DNA from: Phialophora verrucosa
Taxonomy: Eukaryota > Ascomycota > Eurotiomycetes > Chaetothyriales > Herpotrichiellaceae
NCBI GenBank assembly: GCA_002099365.1
Contig: MSED01000004.1
Coordinates: 930,001 to 994,000, forward strand
Direction: 5' to 3'
DNA: 64,000 nt
Part shown: one piece after another, positions 43,801 to 56,718 of the stretch
Layout of the letters: every line of letters starts with the position of its first letter
Position numbering within the stretch: the first letter of the stretch is position 1
Program-made: the position numbers and the translations under genes
The notes under the pieces: model-generated
Told to the model about the DNA's origin: nothing
Seen by the model: the letters and a program-made list of their open reading frames with translations, nothing else
Databases searched by the model: none

Positions 43801-46800
43801 TCCAAGAGCACCACAGGGAAGTCTCTCGATCTGTATTACAAACAGCAGTCGTTCATGTACATCAGTAACCAGGTCAGGTTGTTCGTGGGTTATGATCATC
43901 TTCCAGATGACTTCGCTGCTCTACTTCGGTTACAGGCGAACGACCTCCTCGCACGGCGTTTCACCACTTACGCGGACATGCTGACGGACAATGAGTTTGG
44001 AAAGTCGGTCCAAAAACGGAGAGAGGAGGAGGAGAACCTGAAGAAGTTGCTCAAGGCTTGCTTCACTGCGACGACCGTTCCTGATCTGAAGTCGCAAGCT
44101 GAGACTTTCATCTTAAACATCTCACGCCATTTCACGATCGTCGAACTTGGACAGGCTCTATGTGACGCCGGTCGACGAACGAAGGAATTCGATGTCAACG
44201 CGGGCGAGGGCGCGGTCCATCTTAGCACCCGGCTTCTGGCCGACGTTATATGTGACTGTTTAGCGTCAGAAAACGCTGTCGTGCGTGAGGCTGCAGAGGC
44301 GTCGATGACTTCCGTGCTTGATACAGCTCGCACAATCTGCGGTAGCGACGAGAAGGCTGCCAAGCTGCCTTTCTTCACACATCTGACACAGACTTTCTGT
44401 CACCGGTGTCGTGAAGTTGAGTGGTTCACCAAGGAGGGAGCTACTCTGGGCATCCAGATATTAGTTACCAAGATGAATCTGGGCAACGCCTTTCTCAACA
44501 GCAAGCAGCTCGAGATCATCAAGGCATTGTTGTTCGTCATCAAGGACACGCCTCAAGAAGTTCCGGCAAGCACTCGAATTACTGCTCAAAAGACCCTGGA
44601 CTTCATTCTCCGGAAGTGCTGCGCTGGCCAAACCAAAGAAATGCTGACCAACGAAAGAAGCACGATTCATGCTCTCTCAGTCACATTCAGTCTTGAGCTC
44701 TCTCATATGAACACACATGCACGCGAGACTGCTCAGCACGCGTTCTCGACTATGGCGGAGGTTGTAGGTGTTGAAGTGCATGAGCTGATTACGCCTGTCA
44801 AGGATCGATTTCTCCCCCCAATCTTCAACAAACCGCTTCGAGCGTTGCCATTCCTGTCGCAGACTGGCTTTATCGATGCCATCACGTATTGCCTGGGCCT
44901 GGGTCACGATCTCGTCCCCTTGAATGACCAGCTGAATCGCCTGATGATGGAATCACTGGCCCTTGCAGATGCAGATTCCGAGATTTTACATCCCAAACCT
45001 GATGAGTACAACAACGCGCAGCTGATCGTGAACCTGCGGGTATCATGTCTAAAGCTCTTGTCCATTGCCATGAGCCTGCCAGAGTTTGCAACAGGACCGC
45101 AGAACTCCAGCCGAGCTCGAATCATTACGGTGTTCTTCAAGCTGCTCTATTCCAAGTCGCCTGAAATTATCGAGGCTGCGAACGCTGGCCTGAAGGAAGT
45201 CTTGGTGCAAACGAGCAAACTGCCCAAAGATCTGCTCCAGAATGGATTGCGCCCTATATTGATGAATCTGCAGGATTCTAAGCGACTCACCGTTGCCGGC
45301 CTGGAAGGACTTGCCAGGCTGCTGACCTTGTTGACCAACTACTTCAAGGTCGAGATTGGCGCACGTTTGCTCGAACACATGAGGGTCATTGCAGATGAAC
45401 AGTTGTTGCAGAAGGTTTCATTCGGTCTCATCGAACAAAATCCACAGATGAAGATCGTCACGGCGATATTCAATATCTTCCATCTCCTTCCCGCGGCAGC
45501 TACTAGCTTCATGGGAGATCTTGTCAACAGCGTGCTTGATCTGGAAGGCAAGCTGCGGCGCACGATCGCCAGCCCATTTCGCCAGCCCCTTATTCTGTAC
45601 CTGGACAAATATCCGAAGGAAACGTGGTCTTTCTTCCAGTCGCGTCTCCGGGAGGAGAAGTACGGCCGCTTCTTTGGCCAAATCCTGTCCTCTGAGTCGA
45701 GTCCGGCGATCCGTGAGGCTGTGATGACTGATACAGAGACGTTTATCAAGGCTGCTTTCGATGTCGAGGACGCTCAGGATCGACATACGGCCGCAATCAA
45801 TGGCATCTACATCGTTCATTCCATCTGCGCCATGGACTCCGAAAAGAAATGGCTCAGCAATCAAGAGCAGCTCCGATCCAAGATACTGGTGGCTGGCCGA
45901 GAACTCGAGGAGCAGCTTCGCAAAGACCAGTTGCAGAGTTCGCAACGTTTGCGCGCCGAGCAAAGTGGAGATCAATTGATGGATATATTGACCCAATATT
46001 TGACGTCCGCGCCGGAAGACATCAGCTTCATGATGGATCTTTTCTCTTCCTCTGCCCAGGGAACGATCAAAACTCCACTTAAGCTGACCGAGTATCTCTT
46101 TGAGTCCGTCATTTGCGATGAATCTACGACCCGCCGATACGACATCATCGAGAAAAGTCTCGATATTTACTCGCAAAAGTCTGAACCTCAAAAGGTGAAG
46201 ACGTTCCTGCTACACAACGTGATCAATCCCATCATGGCGAGAGATGTACAGAACACGCGGAGTGAGGACAATAAGGCCGGTACCCTTGCGGATAGCAAGC
46301 TGTTCAATCTGTTCCTCGAGCGCCTGTGGAAGCCAGCCGCTGCTGACGTGGCGGACGACCTGTCGCAGCCAGGCGTTGACCATTCTCGGATGGAAGCGCT
46401 GCAATTGTCGGCTTTCATCCTCAAGTACCACAAAGATGCGGTGTCCGAGGATCGCAAAGACATCATCAAGTATTCCTGGGGCCACATCAAGCTCGAGGAC
46501 GTCATCAACAAATACGCGGCCTACGTCCTGATTTGTTATTTCATCAGATCCTACGACACTCCTATGAAGATCGCAGTGCAGATTTACAACCAGCTCCTGA
46601 AAGCACATCAGAATGAAGGCAAAGCTCTAGTCACACAGGCTTTGGAAGTATTGGCGCCGGTATTACCGGCTAGGATCGGCGCCAGCGCCAATACACCTGG
46701 CGAGAAGCGATCGCCATCGTGGGCTCGGCTCCCGCGCAAGATCCTCAACGAGGAGACAGGCAACCTACAGCAGGTTCAGAGCATCTTCAACTTCATTGTC

Positions 46801-49800
46801 CGTCAACCGGATCTCTTCTACGATTCACGGGAGTTCTTCATTCCCACGATAGTTCAGATGCTGCACAAGATCGCCCCGCCGCCGAACCCTTCAAACGAGA
46901 ACAAGAAATTGGCGCTGGCATTGATATCGTTGATCCAACAGTGGGAAAGCCGACGGGTTTCAGCAGTATCGCCGTCTCAGTCGACGGCCGAGCTCACCCC
47001 TTCACGGAAGAGAGACCCGGCCGGGGAGCAGAAGCTGGCACCTCCGCCGGCCAAGGAAAAGCCTGAATATGTGATCCCGCTGGAGCTTCGAACGGCCGTT
47101 GTCAAGTACATGATCACATTTATCACGTCGGTGCCGGAACGTTTCCCAATGCCGGCTGCAGAACTCAAATCCAAGACTATGCAGAAGGTCCAGCAACAGC
47201 CACTGTCAAACGACATGTGTCAGAAGGGTGTTCAGCTTCTTCGGGAGCTCTTGGCCCCCAATCTATGGACTGACATTGAAGTCGGTCTCTATGAAAAATT
47301 GCTTGATCCTATTTTGAGTGGCGAAAAGGCAGACAAAGTCGACGAGAAGCAGCTGACCTGTATGATCAATGCCCTGCAAGTTATGCGTATTCTCCTGAGC
47401 GTGAAGTCCAATGATTGGATCATCAACAACATGGACAAGATTCAAAAACTCCTGGAAAAGCCGCTCAAGATGGAGGAACCGGAGATTCAGGATTGTTTAC
47501 ACCTGACTACGGACGATGACAAGTCTCTCCCACTGGTGCGCCGAGTCTTGGAAGCCATCCCGATACTGAAAACGGATGATGGGGACGGCATGGACCTGGA
47601 CGCCACTCCCTCCGACTTCCCTACTCGTTACTCCAAGGTGATGATTGGCGAAGCCCTCTCGAACGGCAACTATATCTCTGGGATCAACAATCTGTGGACA
47701 TTGTCACTCGTTCGGCCGGCCGACGTGGATGAGCACATCAATGGCGCAATGAAAGCATTACAGCACAAGCTGGCTAAAGAGCACATCAATGCTTATGTGA
47801 TACCACCAGGACCGCCGCCACCAGGTTGGCGACTGGGTGAGCCGTTGATGGACCCCTACGAATTTGCTCTCGGAGTTGATTTGATCAAGAAGACGATTGA
47901 TATCCTGTCTTCGCGCATGGGAGAACTCAACGAGCTACGTCGACCATTCCTCAGCGTGCTCGCCTCGCTTGTTGAGAAATCTTTCAATGTGGAAATGTGC
48001 AGTAAAGTGCTCGATATGGTGGAGAAATGGGTTTTCAACTCGACCGAACCTTGGCCGACGCTGAAGGAGAAGACTGCAGTGCTACACAAAATGCTCATTT
48101 TCGAGAAATGGCCAACTCAAACGCTTCTGGAACGCTTCCTCGACCTGGTGATCAAGATCTATGAGGACCCCACTGTGACGAGGACCGAGCTGACTGTGAG
48201 ACTGGAGCATGCTTTCCTTATCGGTACCCGCGCCAAAGACGTGGATATGAGAAACCGCTTCATGGGCATCTTCAACCGTGCTTTGTCCAAGACGGCGAGC
48301 TATCGGCTCAATTATGTGTTGACTCTTCAGAACTGGGACACTCTTGCCGATTCCTTCTGGTTGAAACAAGCCTCTCATCTCATCATGGGTAGTGTCGAGA
48401 TGTCGATGCCAGCACGTCTCCATCCGGAAGATGTCAGAATGTGCCCCATGTCGCACTTGTTCAGTCCTGGCCTTGTACATCCGGAGCAAGGAAAAGATGA
48501 CTTGATGATTGAGGACAATCTTGAAGCTCTGGTTCTTGCCCAACGCCGCTTCAACCAGGAAATCCACGATGTCAAGGTACGCGACTTGCTTGAACCTCTT
48601 ATTCAGCTGCAGCACATCGATGATAATGTCGCATACGATGTCTGGGTCAAGCTCTTCCCTCTGTGTTGGTCGGCGCTGGCCAGGGACGATCGCCTCGATC
48701 TTGAGAAGGGCATGGTCACACTCCTGACGAGAGAATACCACCAAAGGCAGCTCAACCTCCGTCCCAATGTCGTCCAAGCCTTGCTCGAGGGAGCCGTTCG
48801 AGCCAGACCACGGTTCAAGGTGCCTCCGCATGTCATGAAATTCTTGAGCCGCACGTACGATGCCTGGTACACTGCGCTCATCTCACTAGAGGAATCAACC
48901 ATTGACCCCCTCATCGACACTCCCGCGGTCCGCGAGAGCAACCTTGACGCCCTTATCGAGGTATATGCTGGACTTCAAGAAGATGACCTTTTCTATGGCA
49001 CGTGGAGGAGACGGTGTAAATTCATGGAAACAAATGCGGCCCTCTCCTACGAACAGCACGGTATCTGGGACAAAGCCCAACAGCTCTGGGACTCGGCACA
49101 AGTCAAGGCACGCACTGGCGTTGTTCCATTTTCACAAGGAGAGTATTATCTGTGGGAAGATCACTGGATGATATGTGCTCAGAAGCTTCAACAGTGGGAC
49201 ATTCTCGGCGAATTTGCCAAGCATGAGAACTTCAGCGACCTGCTACTCGAATCGGCGTGGAGGAACTATGAAGCCTGGTCTGGTGACGAGAACCGCAACC
49301 AGCTAGACTCCATGATCAAGTCCGTCTCCGATGCTCCGACACCCAGACGCACCTTCTTCCAGGCATTCATGGCACTGCTACGATATAATTCCAAGCAAGT
49401 GTCACGAGCAGAGTTCCAGCACGTGTGCGACGAGGCCATCCAACTCTCCATTCGCAAGTGGCATCAGCTCCCCAAACGTATTACGAACGCCCACATTCCG
49501 ATTCTACAACAGTTTCAGCAACTTGTCGAGCTGCACGATGCTAGCGTTATTTGCGACAGCCTTATGGGCACCAACGAGCGTAATCTCGACAACAAGTCGC
49601 AGGAGGTCAAGCTCCTGCTTCAAGCGTGGAGAGATCGTTTGCCGAATATTTGGGATGATATCAACGCCTGGCAAGACCTGGTTACCTGGCGCCAACACGT
49701 CTTCCAGCTCGTCAATACCACATACCTACCCCTTCTCCCCCAGGGTGGCAACAACGTTGGAAACAACTCATACGCCTTCCGAGGCTACCATGAAACAGCC

Positions 49801-52464
49801 TGGATCATCAACAAGTTTGCCCACGTCGCCCGGAAACATCAGATGCCTGAAGTCTGCATCAACCAGCTCGGAAAGATTTACACTCTGCCAAACATTGAGA
49901 TTCAAGAAGCTTTCTTGAAGCTGAGGGAGCAGGCCAAGTGTCATTACCAGAACAAAGCTGAACTGAACAACGGCCTAGATGTGATCAATAACACCAATCT
50001 CAACTATTTCGGCGCGCAACAGAAGGCTGAGTTCTACACATTGAAGGGGATGTTTCTGGCAAAGCTCCAGGAAGCAGAACAGGCCAATGAGGCCTTTGGC
50101 GTTGCTCTGTATTATGATCTCCGCCTGCCCAAAGCATGGGCTGAATGGGGTCAATACTCTGATCGCAAGTTCAAAGAGAATCCAGCCAATATTGAAGCCG
50201 CCAGCAATGCAGTCAGCTGCTATCTCGAGGCAGCAGGGCTCTACAAGAGTGCCAAGTCAAGAAAAATGCTCAGCCGAGTTTTGTGGCTGCTCAGCCTCGA
50301 CGACGAAGAAGGCCATATTGCTAAGGCGTTTGAAGACTTCAAGGGTGAGACGCCAGTGTGGTATTGGACCACTTTTGTACCGCAGCTCCTCGGCAGTCTC
50401 GAGCACAAGGAAGCGCGCCTCGCCAAGTCGGTGCTTGTCAAGATCGCTAAAGCTTTCCCTCAAGCATTGTTCTACCATCTGCGGGCGACAAGGGAAGATT
50501 TCCTGGGTAAAAAGAAACAATTTGAGGCACAGAGAGCCAAGCAGCAGAAACCCCAGGACGACAAGAAGGAAGGGGGTTCACGACCAGGTACAGCTAACGG
50601 TGAAACCGCGGCCAATAGCTCGACGTCTCCGAAGCCGAAGCAGGAAGACGGAGATACCAGCCAGGCCAACGGTACCGAGGCCGAGAAGAAACCCGAAGAG
50701 CCCAAGAAGCCATGGGATTACACCGATGAGATCATGGCGGGTCTGAAGACTGCTTTCCCATTGCTTGCCCTTAGCATGGAGACAATGACAGATCAGCTCT
50801 CCAAGCACTTCAAGTGTCCGCCCGATGAGGACGCTCACCGATTGATTGTTGCGCTGCTGAACGACGGCCTACACTACATCAGTCGGGCGCCCATGACTTA
50901 CGCCGAAGGGGCCAAACTTCCTCCTCAGACTGAAGCCAATGTCGCCCGATTTGTGCAGTCTGTCCTTCCCGCCCACATCCGCAAGTCATTCGAAGCGGAC
51001 TTTGTGCAGACGAAGCCGACCATGTACGAGTACATCCACAAGCTGCGCAAGTGGCGAGACAAGTTCGAACAAAAGCTCGACAATCGACAGCAATGGGCGC
51101 CGCTCGAATCGTACAGCCACCATCTGAGCGAGTTTAAGTTCCTCAAGTTCGATGATTCAGTGGAAGTCCCCGGACAGTATCAACAGCACAAGGATAAGAA
51201 CACCGATTTTGTCCGCATAGAGCGATTCATGCCGACCGTCGAACTGGTCCGGGGCAACAGTATCTGCCACCGCCGTCTGACAATCCGTGGCCATGACGGA
51301 TCTCTGCATCCTTTTGCCGTCCAGCATCCGACAGGAGGCAAGGTCCGCCGTGAAGAACGCATTGTCCAGCTGTTCCGCATCTTCAACCAGACCCTCGCCA
51401 AACGCAAAGAATCCCGTCGCCGAAACCTGTATTTCCATTTGCCCATCTTTGTGCCGATAGCACCGCATATCAGGCTGGTGCAAGACGACGCCTCCTACAT
51501 CACCCTACAATCCGTGTACGAAGACCATGTCCGCAAGTTGCCTGCCAATACCATGTCGCGCGACGACCCGCTCCTCTTTGTGCTCGAAAAATCACGCACA
51601 ATCGCCGAACAGCAAAAGACCACCCCTCGCACACCCGAACAAGTCGTCATCATGAAGACCGAAATCTTCAGCACAATCCAAGAACGCTGGGTCCCCAATA
51701 CGATCGTCCTGAAGTACTTCCAGTCCACCTTCCCTTCCTTCGAAGATTTCTGGCTCTTCCGCCGACAATTCTCCTATCAGTTCGCGGCAACGACATTCAT
51801 GACGTACGTTATGCACATGTCTGCGCGGTATCCGATGAAATTCTCCATCTCCAGGGCCACCGGGGATATCTGGGCGAGCGACCTCCTTCCCAACCTGAAC
51901 TCTACAAGAGCATTGTTCTACAACCCTGAACAAGTGCCCTTCCGACTATCACCCAACATCCAGACACTGATGGGCCCCCTCGGTGTGGAAGGGATTTTCA
52001 CCGCTTCCCTTATGGCAATCGCGCGTTGTTTGACCACCGCGGACGGCGGCGATGGAGCTTCTGGCAGCGGGTACGAGATGGAACAGCAACTCGCCGTGTT
52101 CGTGCGGGATGAGATGTTCAATTGGGCGGCTGGAAGACCACAGAACGCTCAAGGCGCCGACCAGAAAATGGAGGGAAATCATCTTCGGGAACTCGTGGCG
52201 ATGAATGTGGATTTCATCACGAGAAGGGCGTTGACGTTGGCAAAGACGCAGGGCACTGTCAATCCCAGCGCCGCCGCTAGTGGTAGTGGCGCCGGACAGG
52301 GTGGTGCGGGAGCGGAAGGCACAGGTAGTGGCAGCGGGAACGCCACGGCGACGGGTGGGACAGGGGTGCTACCGGCGTGTCAGAATGTGGTGGACTTGAT
52401 CAGCAAGGCGACAGACCCCACGAGGTTGAGTTCTTTGGACGGGTTGTGGATGCCTTGGCTCTAA
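40882..52464 (+). CDS. TRA1: Tra1, pseudokinase scaffold of SAGA and NuA4
   Basis: Exon 1 (40882-40951) plus one giant exon (41012-52464) give 3840 aa, close to yeast Tra1 (3744). Tra1/TRRAP is the activator-binding subunit shared by the SAGA and NuA4 histone acetyltransferase complexes in the nucleus. An N-terminal HEAT solenoid fills about residues 1-2600 (EVEPFALDMVDTLMELVRVEN and LNDLERHQ-type blocks near the start). The FAT domain lies at about 2640-3200 and is followed by a Lys/Glu-rich linker (about 3193-3256). The PI3K-like domain (about 3400-3690) has no DFG or catalytic aspartate, as known for Tra1. The FATC end is DGLWMPWL. A Gly/Ser-rich insert precedes it. Two start codons are possible, 40882 and 40894; the second begins MDASQKID, the more usual beginning. 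Exon 1 probably ends at a GC donor (separate entry). Confidence 0.97.
40952..41011 (+). other. TRA1: Probable GC-AG intron in TRA1
   Basis: Donor AG|GCATGT, acceptor TTTTCACAG, 60 nt, phase 1. The joined product reads LSDPKI-DTKTKSNIATDLRDS, which aligns without gaps to the remembered start of Tra1 in other fungi (D-x-K-x-K-x-N-x-A-T-E-L-R-D). Canonical alternatives exist but are worse: GTAAGA at 40975 with the weak acceptor AAG at 41019 inserts about eight unconserved residues, and GTGCAG at 40970 also inserts foreign text. Confidence 0.7.
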
Positions 52465-54198
52465 GTGACGGCTAGGACCTCAGGTTGGGAGTGAGGAACA
52501 GGAATGGGAGTTCACGGGCAGATACTGGTTTTCCCAGAGGATGGCGGTGTATTTTGTAAAAGCATGGCGTTCCGGCGAGATGCTCGGCGAGCATATGAAC
52601 TGCAATGATAGTAGAGTTGCTTGTGCTTCTGTATATCATTCAGCCAAGGCAAGGAGAGAGGGATGGCGAGGAAATACTCGTTTGCGGACGTATCTGCTGT
52701 GCTTACGAACCAGGACATGGATGGGATGAAATGGGGAGGCAAGGTTTTCCGTTGCATTGCACAGTATAATTTGTATATATCATCTACGAACAGTTCTTGA
52801 GAGATTCCGTCCTGTTGCCGGTGCAATTCCTTCGATACCGTCGTATCGTAGCGCATCCCTCGCTCGGCAGCTATGTACTGTATAGTCGATGTCTCAAGCA
52901 AAGCAATCAAAGTAGCCATGGTCACTTTACGGGGATGACGATCCGACACCTTGGACGAGTCCTACCTCCCAGAGAGAGAGAGGAACAATTATTAATACAG
53001 TGGACTAATCACGCAGCGAGAAAAACAAAAACCAGAAATACGACAAGCGAGAGGCAGAGACGAAAGGAAAGGAAAAGAAAAGAAAAGAAAAGAAAAGAAA
53101 AGAAACGACAAACACACAGGACGGTCGATCGAACGAGGGAGGACGTCGTCACCCTATCGACGCACGGGTCGAATCAATTTGATTTGATCCATCCAACCCC
53201 TTGGACAAGGAGATAATAGAGAGTAGCCTGGACAAACACTGCGTGGAGGTATAGGTATCGTACAGTTGCAATATCGCTGTATATTCCGTGTGTCCAACAT
53301 CTCATGTCCCAATATCCTGACGCTGAACTGAACCGAATCGAACCGAATTGGGCTGAACTGGTTTTGGTTCCTGAAATCCCGCCACATCCCCTCATACATA
53401 TAAACAATATAGACGACGTGGAAGATGTGATGGCCTGCTTCCAGCTCAAGTAAGCTTCCGAAGAATGTGCGAGAGTTTCATGTCTGTAACGTCATGTGGA
53501 ACTGGTGTTCCTGTTCCTGCTGTTGTCCGATGCTTTTCGACTTCCCGTCGTTGTCATTGTAACAGCGCATTGTCAGGAAGGCTCGCTCGATCAATCTAAT
53601 CGATCGTCTTGCATCCGACTCGACCCGTTGTGTATGTTTCAGCCTTCTGCCTGTGTATCCTCGCCTTTGGGGTGTTGTTGACTGATTTATGGGAAAGGTA
53701 TTCTCATCGAGCGAAGGACCGTCGAGCTCCTCAAATTGAGTCAAGACGGCGAGTGTTGAAGCTCACCGCTTCGAGTTGAGTGTGACGCGCTCCTTTTGGT
53801 CGAAAAGGGCCACTCAAGGCGCTCGCTCCATGAGGACGGACACATCGCGGAGGGACTCGAACTGGCGGTGATCGGCAGAGAAATGGCGATCCGCGACGCA
53901 GCGTGTCGAGCGTCACGGTCCGGTGTACGGCAACACTTCTCTGGTTCGGGCTGAAAGGAAATGATCTGTGCAGCTGTGTGCCGCCTGTGCACATATACCA
54001 GGCGGGGTGGGTGAACGTTCAACCGAGGCCCAAGTTCTTTCCATTCTGCCTGAGCTCCGCGCTGAGCACGCCTAGCTGGGTCGAGCACCCTGACAGATCA
54101 CCGAACCACACCGCCTGGACCCGGGTATTGAGGGGCCCTTGGAAAGAGTTGTCCCTTACCCATACTCCATAGTGATGGGCTTCAATCCTCTCACTCTT
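52465..54198. other. Intergenic between convergent genes
   Basis: TRA1 (+) and the second regulator gene (-) converge here. The interval carries a purine microsatellite (separate entry) and, near 53322-53360, a stretch of loosely repeated GAACCGAAT/GAACTG-type decamers. No gene was recognised. Confidence 0.5.
53062..53105 (+). repeat. Purine microsatellite, (AAAAG)n
   Basis: About six tandem AAAAG units preceded by two GAAAG/GAAAA variants. It lies about 600 bp beyond the TRA1 stop codon. Such tracts vary in length between strains. Confidence 0.95.
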
Positions 54199-56718
54199 TT
54201 ACATCTCCCATCCCCCGTTGGCCCCTCCTCCGGGCGCAAAAGGTCCCGTCATATTCTCCCAAGTCGCACTCCCAAAAATATCCGCCACGTTATAATCCAT
54301 GTTACCCCAAAACATCGGATCGCTGTACTCGCTCATCCCACCTGCACTGCCAGTCCCGCCACCGCTCCCTAGTCCGGGTGCACCAGAGGGACTGGGCATG
54401 CCTGGCAGGTTCATATTCATGGTTGATTGTGCGAAGGCGAGGTCTTGGGGGGTTGCATACACGGCAGAGCCGATACCCGGGTTGAACTGTGGTTGCGTGG
54501 TGGGTTGGCCACGGTCCCAGTTTGAGAAGTCGAAGGCACCGAGTGTGCCGTGAGGGTTGGTGAGTGCTGAAGGGTTGGAGGGGTCGAAATTTGTGGTTTG
54601 GGGTGTCCAGGTATTGGTGCTGTTGGGAGTGGAAGATTTGTGTTTTAGCCCTCGAGAGTTGGAACTGGCATTTGCGGTCATGGAGGTTTGGCCTTGAATG
54701 GGGGAGCTTGCGGTCGAATCGGCAATGGAGGACTTTCTTGGGCTATTTCCTAGAGCGCCGTCTTCGTTGTTGCTTGCCGTGCGTTGTCGTTTGCGCGAGG
54801 GTTGGTCAAAGTCATTTGGCATGCTTTGCGGTGATTGAATGTTCTCGGGTTTGGGCATGGTCAGGAAGCCATTTATCGACGCTTTCCGTGATTGAATGCT
54901 GACAATCAATAGGCTCAATACTTTATGGCAATTCTGAACCGTGTACCACCTGATGTTCATGCTCTCCAGCAATGTGAGACACGTTTGCATGTCACCGAGT
55001 GCCCTAGCCTTCGCGTATTTGCCCAACTGACATGCAAATGCGATTATGAGGCCAGACATCCACGCCGCCGATAACAGGCCGGGGAGGAACATGGATTGGC
55101 CATGCTTTTTGTGCGCCTTGAGGCCGGCTATGATGCCCCTGGAGGCGCGAATACAGACCTGCAGGCCATGCTGGAACTCGGGCGTCGACTGGTCCAGGGA
55201 GAGGCGCGGGCGATTGACTAGTAACAACAGCCGGTGGTAGAGGATCTTGAAGAAGCTGGCAAGGTGTTGTTGCGGATGGCTGGACGACGAGGGATCGACG
55301 GTCGGTTTTGAATTACGCCCGTTGGTAGTCGCTGGCGCGTTGTTTTCGCTGGTCTCGTGCGTGTTGCTCTGAGGTCCTGCCTCGTATTCACCGCTTAGAT
55401 TACCGGGGAGGTCATTCCACCATGTCTCAATGTCGCTGGTTAGACGGAGAATCTGTTCATGCTTGGGAAATCTGTGATTTATACTTTTGTGGAACACTTC
55501 GATTATCTGGCCGGTCAGTTTGCCCCACTGCACGTAGGCCGTCAAGGCAGCTTCTCGGAGTCGCTTTTCTCGAGCTTCCGGCCCGTCATTGTTGGTTTGC
55601 GCCACACGAGGATCATCGTTCAAGATGCGTGGAGGCGGCATATGTATGCCCAGATCCGTATCTGGGCCTGGAGGTGCTATATGAGCCCCTGCTTTGTGCA
55701 GTTCGGGTCCCGACAAGCACACGTCGATATCGTCGTCCTGAATCACATTGGGGTCACCAAGGCTGAGATTGCAGTGCCGATCGAGAGCATACGCTGACCA
55801 GAATATTCGTTTGCGAATCTCGCAGTCTTCGAGCGACAACTGCGCATACCGCAAAGGGCAGCGGTGGAGGCCAGCATGATATATCAACTTGATGATGATT
55901 CCTGCAATGGTGCTGGCTTGTCGAATAGCAAGCGTAGCGGTGAGATAGAGCTCGGCAGCAAGGATAGATTGAATCGTGGAGAGATCGTGATTGAGAGCCA
56001 GGCATCCAGCGACTCGACAAACATCGGCAGCGGATTTGATGCGCGATTCAACAGGCAGGGAGAGATCGCTCCGGTCCAGAGCCGCGATATTGATAATCAA
56101 CTGAAATGTCACAAGCTTGCGCACGTCTACGAGCGCCGAACTGTCTTTGGTCGTTTTTGAAGGTCGCCGTTGGCGCGGGACCGCGTATATCGACTCCATA
56201 TCCTTGATAAAACTAGGACCATGGAGAAAGGGAAATAGCGGGTGCCACGTTGTGAAGAACGACGTGACGAGTTCTATCGCGATCTTTCGATCTGGCGGTT
56301 TCCCCAAGGCGGCCGCTAGGTGCTGCGGGAACAAATCGGTGGTGCTTGGGCCATCATGAAGGGGGCCGTTATAGGAACGACCGTCCGCGTCTTCTCCCGT
56401 GAGGATGTCCTCGCTGGCTGGTACAGCGTTGGGACCGCCTAGATTGGAGGAGGCGAAAGCGGCGGAAAAGGCGCGTCGGACGGTGTTCACAAAGTAGACT
56501 CCTGAAGAGCTTCCTAACCAGGCAGTGCCATGGTTGGGAAGCTTTTTCAGCGTTCCGATCTCCGAGGTGTGAGTTGGTCGTTCTTCGGGGTGGTTGTCGG
56601 TGTCCGAGTCATTCGTGGCGACTGTCGCTGTGGCAGAGGTGGTGGACGGTGCCGCCGGGGGTGTGGGTTGACCAACGCTGGGGGACGGAATGTTACTAGC
56701 AGTCGACCGCGGAGTCAT
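54199..56718 (-). CDS. Fungal_trans-domain regulator without an N-terminal zinc cluster
   Basis: A single exon of 839 aa from ATG 56718. A middle-homology domain (Fungal_trans, PF04082) lies at about 140-420: FFTTWHPLFPFLHGPSF, AAELYLTATLAIRQAST, then IIKLIYHAGLHRCP and RKRIFWSAYALDRHCNLSLG with the usual D-DDIDVCL after it. This domain normally follows a Zn2Cys6 cluster, but residues 1-130 here are Ser/Thr/Pro-rich with no CxxC pairs, and the region upstream (to about 57.6 kb) holds no cluster in any frame. The C-terminus is rich in Asn, Thr, Gly and Pro, like an activation domain (NMNLPGMPSPSG). The family is often auto-annotated as a xylanolytic activator; I do not endorse that name. Either the cluster is genuinely missing or it lies in a far-upstream exon. 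Probably nuclear. Confidence 0.85.
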   Translation of the reverse strand: MTPRSTASNIPSPSVGQPTPPAAPSTTSATATVATNDSDTDNHPEERPTHTSEIGTLKKLPNHGTAWLGSSSGVYFVNTVRRAFSAAFASSNLGGPNAVPASEDILTGEDADGRSYNGPLHDGPSTTDLFPQHLAAALGKPPDRKIAIELVTSFFTTWHPLFPFLHGPSFIKDMESIYAVPRQRRPSKTTKDSSALVDVRKLVTFQLIINIAALDRSDLSLPVESRIKSAADVCRVAGCLALNHDLSTIQSILAAELYLTATLAIRQASTIAGIIIKLIYHAGLHRCPLRYAQLSLEDCEIRKRIFWSAYALDRHCNLSLGDPNVIQDDDIDVCLSGPELHKAGAHIAPPGPDTDLGIHMPPPRILNDDPRVAQTNNDGPEAREKRLREAALTAYVQWGKLTGQIIEVFHKSINHRFPKHEQILRLTSDIETWWNDLPGNLSGEYEAGPQSNTHETSENNAPATTNGRNSKPTVDPSSSSHPQQHLASFFKILYHRLLLLVNRPRLSLDQSTPEFQHGLQVCIRASRGIIAGLKAHKKHGQSMFLPGLLSAAWMSGLIIAFACQLGKYAKARALGDMQTCLTLLESMNIRWYTVQNCHKVLSLLIVSIQSRKASINGFLTMPKPENIQSPQSMPNDFDQPSRKRQRTASNNEDGALGNSPRKSSIADSTASSPIQGQTSMTANASSNSRGLKHKSSTPNSTNTWTPQTTNFDPSNPSALTNPHGTLGAFDFSNWDRGQPTTQPQFNPGIGSAVYATPQDLAFAQSTMNMNLPGMPSPSGAPGLGSGGGTGSAGGMSEYSDPMFWGNMDYNVADIFGSATWENMTGPFAPGGGANGGWEM

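Noticed and set aside
45418..46191. 257-codon minus-strand frame inside TRA1, and a similar one at 48082-48831
   Set aside because: Both lie antisense to highly conserved TRA1 codons and result from codon bias on the coding strand. They show no domain of their own.
53322..53360. Repeated GAACCGAAT/GAACTG-type decamers
   Set aside because: The units are too irregular and too few to call a CRISPR array or a defined repeat family.
54199..56718. Naming the second regulator XlnR/xylanolytic activator
   Set aside because: Only the generic Fungal_trans domain is shared; the zinc cluster and XlnR-specific regions are absent.
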